A stretch of DNA of 64,000 nt. Origin: JAGRCP01 sp942490705 (GTDB lineage Bacteria > Chloroflexota > Anaerolineae > Caldilineales > Caldilineaceae). The notes below the pieces were generated by a model. It searched no databases. It was given only the letters and a program-made list of their open reading frames with translations, and was not told the DNA's origin. The position numbers and the translations under genes are program-made. The stretch covers positions 1 through 64,000 of the forward strand of contig CALNXY010000004.1 in the NCBI GenBank assembly GCA_942490705.1. The letters run 5' to 3'. Shown in pieces: positions 60,414-64,000 of this stretch (its first letter is position 1; every line of letters starts with the position of its first letter).

Positions 60414-60744
60414 AAAGCATTGTCAACTCTCCCTGGCAGTATATGCCCGATGGCCCACGGTGTCAAACGCTACCGTCCGGCCACGGCCACCTGGTTGGCC
60501 CTGTCATCCACGGTCCGGGCCGTTTAGACGCCCTTCCTCAATTCCACCAAGCTTGTGGTACACTTCCTATTATCTCTACCCCATCTGCCAAAACCTGTGA
60601 TGCTAACAGCTCCCGAGCTATCCCCGAACGCCGAACTTGCCGAGCAATCCACGCTGTATCGTCGGTCGGTCCTGCACGTTGTCCGACCTTGGTGACATTC
60701 CTCCTCAATTCAATGCGTGAATCCAATCAACAAGGAGTAAGAAA
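60414..60744. other. Intergenic region between tRNA-Gly and sulfatase B
   Basis: 331 bases with no recognisable gene on either strand and no convincing promoter pair. AAGGAG at about 60731 serves the sulfatase. Confidence 0.4.
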
Positions 60745-63111
60745 ATGGGCGTCCATAATCAGGTTCGACGAGCTATCCTTCCGATTCCGGACCAGGCACA
60801 TATCGGCCTGACCACGTATGACGCCAAGGATCCGGAAACCAAGTTCCCGCCGATCCGGGATGTCCGTCCCCCGAAAGACGCGCCCAATGTATTGGTCATC
60901 CTGATCGACGACTGTGGTTTCGGCGCTAGCAGCGCGTTCGGCGGACCGATTAACACGCCAACGGCCGAGCGGCTGGCTCAGAACGGACTAAAGCTAAATC
61001 GGTTCCACACCACCGCGCTCTGCTCGCCCACGCGCCAGGCTCTGCTCACCGGGCGCAATCATCATTCGGTGAACATGGGCGGCATCTGCGAGATGGCCAC
61101 CTCGGCGCCCGGCTACACCTCGGTGCTGCCAAAGGACAAGGCCCCGCTGGCCATGACGCTCAAACTCAACGGCTATGCGACGGCGCAGTTCGGCAAATGT
61201 CATGAAGTGCCGGTCTGGCAGACCAGTCCCATGGGGCCCTTCGATTCCTGGCCCACCGGTGGCGGCGGGTTCGAGTACTTTTACGGCTTCATCGGCGGCG
61301 AGGCCGACCAATATTACCCGGGCATCTACGAAGGCACGACGCCACGCGAACCGGATAAGACGCCCGAGCAGGGCTACCACTTCACCGAGGATATGACCAA
61401 TAAGGCCATCGGGTGGGTGCGCCAACAGAAGGCCCTGATGCCCGACAAGCCTTTCTTTATGTACTACGCGCCCGGCGCCACCCACGCCCCACACCACGTG
61501 CCCAAAGAATGGATCGACAAATACAAAGGAAAATTTGACGCCGGCTGGGACAAGCTGCGCGGAGAGACCTTTGCCCGTCAGAAGCAGCTGGGCGTGATTC
61601 CGGCCGACGCCGTCCTCACCAAGCGGCCGGATGAGATTCCAGCCTATGACGATATGCCCGAGGAACTCAAACCCATTCTGGCGCGTGAGATGGAGACCTA
61701 TGCCGGCTTCCTCGAACACACTGATCACCACATCGGTCGGCTGATTGATACGCTGGAGGAGCTGGAGGCGCTTGACGACACCTTGATCTATTACATTATC
61801 GGCGACAACGGCGCGTCGGCTGAAGGCACGCCAAATGGCTGCTTCAACGAGATCGCCGTGCTCAATGGCATGGGCACAATCGAGACGCCTGAGTTCTTGA
61901 TGAGCAAAATCGACGATTTTGGCGGGCCAGAGGCATCCAACCACTACGCAGTGGGCTGGGCGCACGCCATGGACACGCCCTACCAGTGGACCAAGCAGGT
62001 GGCGTCCCATTGGGGCGGCACGCGCAACGGCACGATCGTGCACTGGCCGAAGGGCATGGCGGCCAAGGGCGAGATCCGGTCACAATTCAGCCATGTGATC
62101 GACGTCGCCCCGACCATCCTCGAGGCCGCGGGCATTCCGGCGCCGACGATTGTGAACAGCGTCCAGCAGGCGCCGCTTGAGGGCGTCAGCATGCTCTATG
62201 CGTTTGACGACGACAAGGCGGCTGAACGCCACGAGACCCAATATTTCGAGATGTTCTGCAATCGCGGCATCTATCACAAGGGGTGGACGGCGGTGACCCG
62301 CCACGGTGTGCCGTGGGTCGGACCCTATGACCGTTCCTTTGACGACGATGTTTGGGAGCTGTATGACACGAACACGGACTGGACACAGTCGCAAGATCTG
62401 GCGCTGGAGCATCCGGAAAAGCTCGCTGAATTGCAGCGCTTGTTCCTGATTGAGGCGACCAAATACAATGTCCTCCCGCTTGATGATCGCTCGTTCGAAC
62501 GCTTCAATGCAGACATTGCGGGCCGGCCGCAATTGATCAAGGGTAAGACGCAGCTACTCTTTGGGGGCATGTCCCGGTTGCCTGAAAACGCGGTCCTGCA
62601 GATGCACAATAAGTCCTATTCGCTGACCGCTGAGATCGAGGTGCCGGAATCCGGCGCCAACGGCGTAATCGTTTCCATGGGCGCCGGAATCGGCGGCTGG
62701 AGCCTTTATGCCAGCGACGGCCGGCTCAAGCACTGCTACAACTTCTTCGGCATTGATCACTACTATGCCGAGGGCGCCCGGCCAATCCCGGCCGGCAAGC
62801 ATCAGGTGCGCATGGAGTTCACGTACGACGGCGGCGGCCTGGCCAAGGGTGGCAGTGTCGCCTTGTATGTGGACGGTCAGAAGGAGGGTGAGGGTCGCGT
62901 CGAGATGACCGTGCCGATGCTCTTTGGTACCGACACGTGCGATGTTGGCCGGGACGCGGGCTCACCGGTCTCGCCGGACTACGGTGCGGGCGAGAGCGAC
63001 TTCAACGGGACAGTGAATTGGGTGCAGATGGACATTGATGAGAACGCCGAGGACTTTGATCATCTGATTACGCCCGCAGAGCGCTATACGGTCGCGATGG
63101 CGCGGCAGTAA
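60745..63111 (+). CDS. Cys-type sulfatase B (arylsulfatase) with C-terminal accessory domain
   Basis: 788 residues, no signal peptide. VLVILIDDCGFG carries the metal Asp pair, Cys93 in TTALCSPTRQALLTGRNHHS is the formylglycine site, GKCHEVP replaces the usual GKWH, FFMYYAPGATHAPHH holds a His, and YYIIGDNGASAEGT the Asp-Asn. The C-terminal 150 residues (YSLTAEIEVPESGANGVIVS, SVALYVDGQKEGEGRVEMTV) match the lectin-like domain of sulfatase A. Isolated here, followed by its own terminator. Substrate unknown; maturation enzyme not in window. Confidence 0.9.
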   Translation: MGVHNQVRRAILPIPDQAHIGLTTYDAKDPETKFPPIRDVRPPKDAPNVLVILIDDCGFGASSAFGGPINTPTAERLAQNGLKLNRFHTTALCSPTRQALLTGRNHHSVNMGGICEMATSAPGYTSVLPKDKAPLAMTLKLNGYATAQFGKCHEVPVWQTSPMGPFDSWPTGGGGFEYFYGFIGGEADQYYPGIYEGTTPREPDKTPEQGYHFTEDMTNKAIGWVRQQKALMPDKPFFMYYAPGATHAPHHVPKEWIDKYKGKFDAGWDKLRGETFARQKQLGVIPADAVLTKRPDEIPAYDDMPEELKPILAREMETYAGFLEHTDHHIGRLIDTLEELEALDDTLIYYIIGDNGASAEGTPNGCFNEIAVLNGMGTIETPEFLMSKIDDFGGPEASNHYAVGWAHAMDTPYQWTKQVASHWGGTRNGTIVHWPKGMAAKGEIRSQFSHVIDVAPTILEAAGIPAPTIVNSVQQAPLEGVSMLYAFDDDKAAERHETQYFEMFCNRGIYHKGWTAVTRHGVPWVGPYDRSFDDDVWELYDTNTDWTQSQDLALEHPEKLAELQRLFLIEATKYNVLPLDDRSFERFNADIAGRPQLIKGKTQLLFGGMSRLPENAVLQMHNKSYSLTAEIEVPESGANGVIVSMGAGIGGWSLYASDGRLKHCYNFFGIDHYYAEGARPIPAGKHQVRMEFTYDGGGLAKGGSVALYVDGQKEGEGRVEMTVPMLFGTDTCDVGRDAGSPVSPDYGAGESDFNGTVNWVQMDIDENAEDFDHLITPAERYTVAMARQ

Positions 63112-63143
63112 TCATCACCGGTAGTGAACAATTGTGGGATCGA

Positions 63144-63181
63144 GAAGAGCTCTTGGCAATTTGCTGAGAGCTCTTCGTTTT
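63144..63181 (+). terminator. Intrinsic terminator after sulfatase B
   Basis: Perfect 10-bp stem (63144-63153 with 63167-63176), a 13-base loop and a following GTTTTG run, 33 bases after the sulfatase stop. Confidence 0.85.
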
Positions 63182-63291
63182 GTGTGGGAAAGAGCGTCAC
63201 CACTATAGCCAAGACGGTGGTGCAGTGCTAGGTGCATCTGATCAATGACAGGGTTATCGCACCTGCTCTCTCCTCCAGAGAGCCATGTCGT

Positions 63292-63522
63292 CTAGCTCAT
63301 TCCAAACACAAAAGGCCTGCTCAATGCAGCAGGCAGGCTCCACTCAATGATCGTGTTTCGGTCCGCGCTGCTGGCGATCCCCACGAGCAAGAAACTCAGT
63401 ATCGTGGCCACAAAGAGCAGTACTCCCATGATTCTCGGCAACCGCTCTTTTTCTGCAGCCAGGCGCAAAGAATAGAGCCAGCGCTCCGCGCGTGAATTCT
63501 CAGTTGGCGATCCGGCCCGCAA
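63292..63522 (-). CDS. Doubtful small membrane protein
   Basis: 76 codons from a TTG at 63522, just after the ferredoxin-type gene stop. It has one hydrophobic segment (IMGVLLFVATILSFLLVGIA) and a basic-acidic N-terminus (SRAERWLYSLRLAAEKERLP). No Shine-Dalgarno is seen, and its last ~15 codons are encoded by the terminator hairpin at 63315-63334, which argues against it. It could instead start at the ATG inside the hydrophobic segment or be non-coding. Confidence 0.35.
   Translation of the reverse strand: MRAGSPTENSRAERWLYSLRLAAEKERLPRIMGVLLFVATILSFLLVGIASSADRNTIIEWSLPAALSRPFVFGMS
63305..63334 (-). terminator. Intrinsic terminator of the ferredoxin-type transcription unit
   Basis: Read on the minus strand: GCCTGCT (63334-63328), 6-base loop, AGCAGGC (63321-63315), then CTTTTGTGTTT. 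It falls near the 3' end of a doubtful 76-codon frame. Confidence 0.7.
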
Positions 63523-63524
63523 CG

Positions 63525-64000
63525 CTACGTCATTTGCGCAGCCTGCCCTGCGCCCGCTTTGGCACCGCGAATGATCGCTCGCAAGTAGACGGACTTAAGC
63601 GGGCGAATGGCATTGATTGCCTGCGGGGCAGGCGTCTTCTCCAGAATCTTGACGACTCGACCCAATGCTTGGGCGCTCCATCCTTCCACGTTGTCTAGCA
63701 GCAGGTCGCCGAGCTTGCCCCGCTCGACCGCCATGGTGACGATGCGGTCAAAGGCTGTCTCCGGGGTGAGAACGCGCTGTTCGCGCAGTACCATGCTCAG
63801 CGCGCCGTGCTTGCATACGCCGTAGCAGACGCCACAACCCAGACACAGGTCGGCATCGCGCATGGCCCATTGTCGCTTGCGGCCGTCGACCTCCTCTTTG
63901 ACGATTTCAATCGCGTTGACCGGGCAGGCCTTGGCGCAGCGGGTACAGCCCTTGCATATCTCTGGGTCGATCTGCGCGATCCAGTTCGAGGTGACAATCG
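63525..64000 (-). CDS. 4Fe-4S ferredoxin-domain protein, partial at window edge
   Basis: C-terminal portion only; the frame runs in from beyond 64000. It has two 4Fe-4S motifs: DPEICKGCTRCAKACPVNAI (CxxCxxCxxxCP) and DADLCLGCGVCYGVCKHGAL. A helical tail of about 80 residues follows (ETAFDRIVTMAVERGKLGDL, ILEKTPAPQAINAIRPLKSV) to the stop. Such proteins pass electrons in oxidoreductase complexes or occur as reductive-dehalogenase or polyferredoxin relatives; the missing N-terminus prevents a firmer call. Confidence 0.8.
   Translation of the reverse strand, partial: IVTSNWIAQIDPEICKGCTRCAKACPVNAIEIVKEEVDGRKRQWAMRDADLCLGCGVCYGVCKHGALSMVLREQRVLTPETAFDRIVTMAVERGKLGDLLLDNVEGWSAQALGRVVKILEKTPAPQAINAIRPLKSVYLRAIIRGAKAGAGQAAQMT

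Overview
The window reads as chromosomal DNA of an uncultured Chloroflexota bacterium, most likely class Anaerolineae/Caldilineales. This is inference from gene style: MalT-like LuxR regulators, DegS/NarL-type two-component pairs, secreted proteins with -APTEEA- type linkers, a large secreted protein ending in FLPLVIR, GTG/TTG starts next to good Shine-Dalgarno sites, and fairly high GC. There is no phage, plasmid, transposase or CRISPR array. Two RNA genes are present: tmRNA (9259-9658, minus) and tRNA-Gly(CCC) (60343-60413, minus).

Layout. 1-9.3 kb: BNR-propeller protein with a MoaD/ThiS-like partner, aldo/keto reductase, fasciclin protein with an LPVTG anchor, an FtsX/MacB-type permease, a SnoaL-like protein, an amine oxidase, a decayed HxlR regulator and a TfoX-like protein. 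9.3-14 kb: tmRNA, a GAF histidine kinase/response regulator pair, an EamA exporter, and intergenic DNA with a HAD-hydrolase remnant and palindromic GGATT-type repeats. 14-27 kb: a 1454-residue secreted metzincin-like protein, a second kinase/regulator pair with three paralogous small membrane proteins, a lipoprotein made of four cupredoxin-like repeats, and a MalT-like regulator. 27-35.6 kb: an accessory-looking block of three DUF1254/DUF1214 proteins, a BASS-family transporter, a sulfatase, and truncated second copies of the DUF1214 and transporter genes. 35.8-43 kb: sfsA, a secreted HExxH protein, adenosine deaminase, an lspA-rluD-nudix run, and a nitrilase-fold protein lacking the catalytic cysteine. 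42.7-48.6 kb: a histidine cluster (DUF402, hisH, MBL-fold, hisA fused to a Nudix domain, hisF, hisI, hisE, nudC). 49-52.5 kb: a KamA radical-SAM aminomutase followed by two ATP-grasp ligases (Ddl-like and GshB). 52.6-58.8 kb: an amino-sugar operon (GntR/UTRA regulator, CUT1 ABC transporter, BadF-type sugar kinase, MurQ) with a consensus promoter and a DasR/NagR-like operator. 58.8-64 kb: Nei-type glycosylase, an unknown protein, tRNA-Gly, a second 788-residue sulfatase, and a partial ferredoxin-type protein at the right edge.

Most worth following up: the HisA-Nudix fusion inside the his cluster; the KamA/Ddl-like/GshB cassette; the MurNAc/GlcNAc operon with its operator; the duplicated and decaying DUF1254-transporter-sulfatase block; and two proteins that keep their fold signatures but lack a key catalytic residue (the nitrilase-like protein and the metzincin-like protein).
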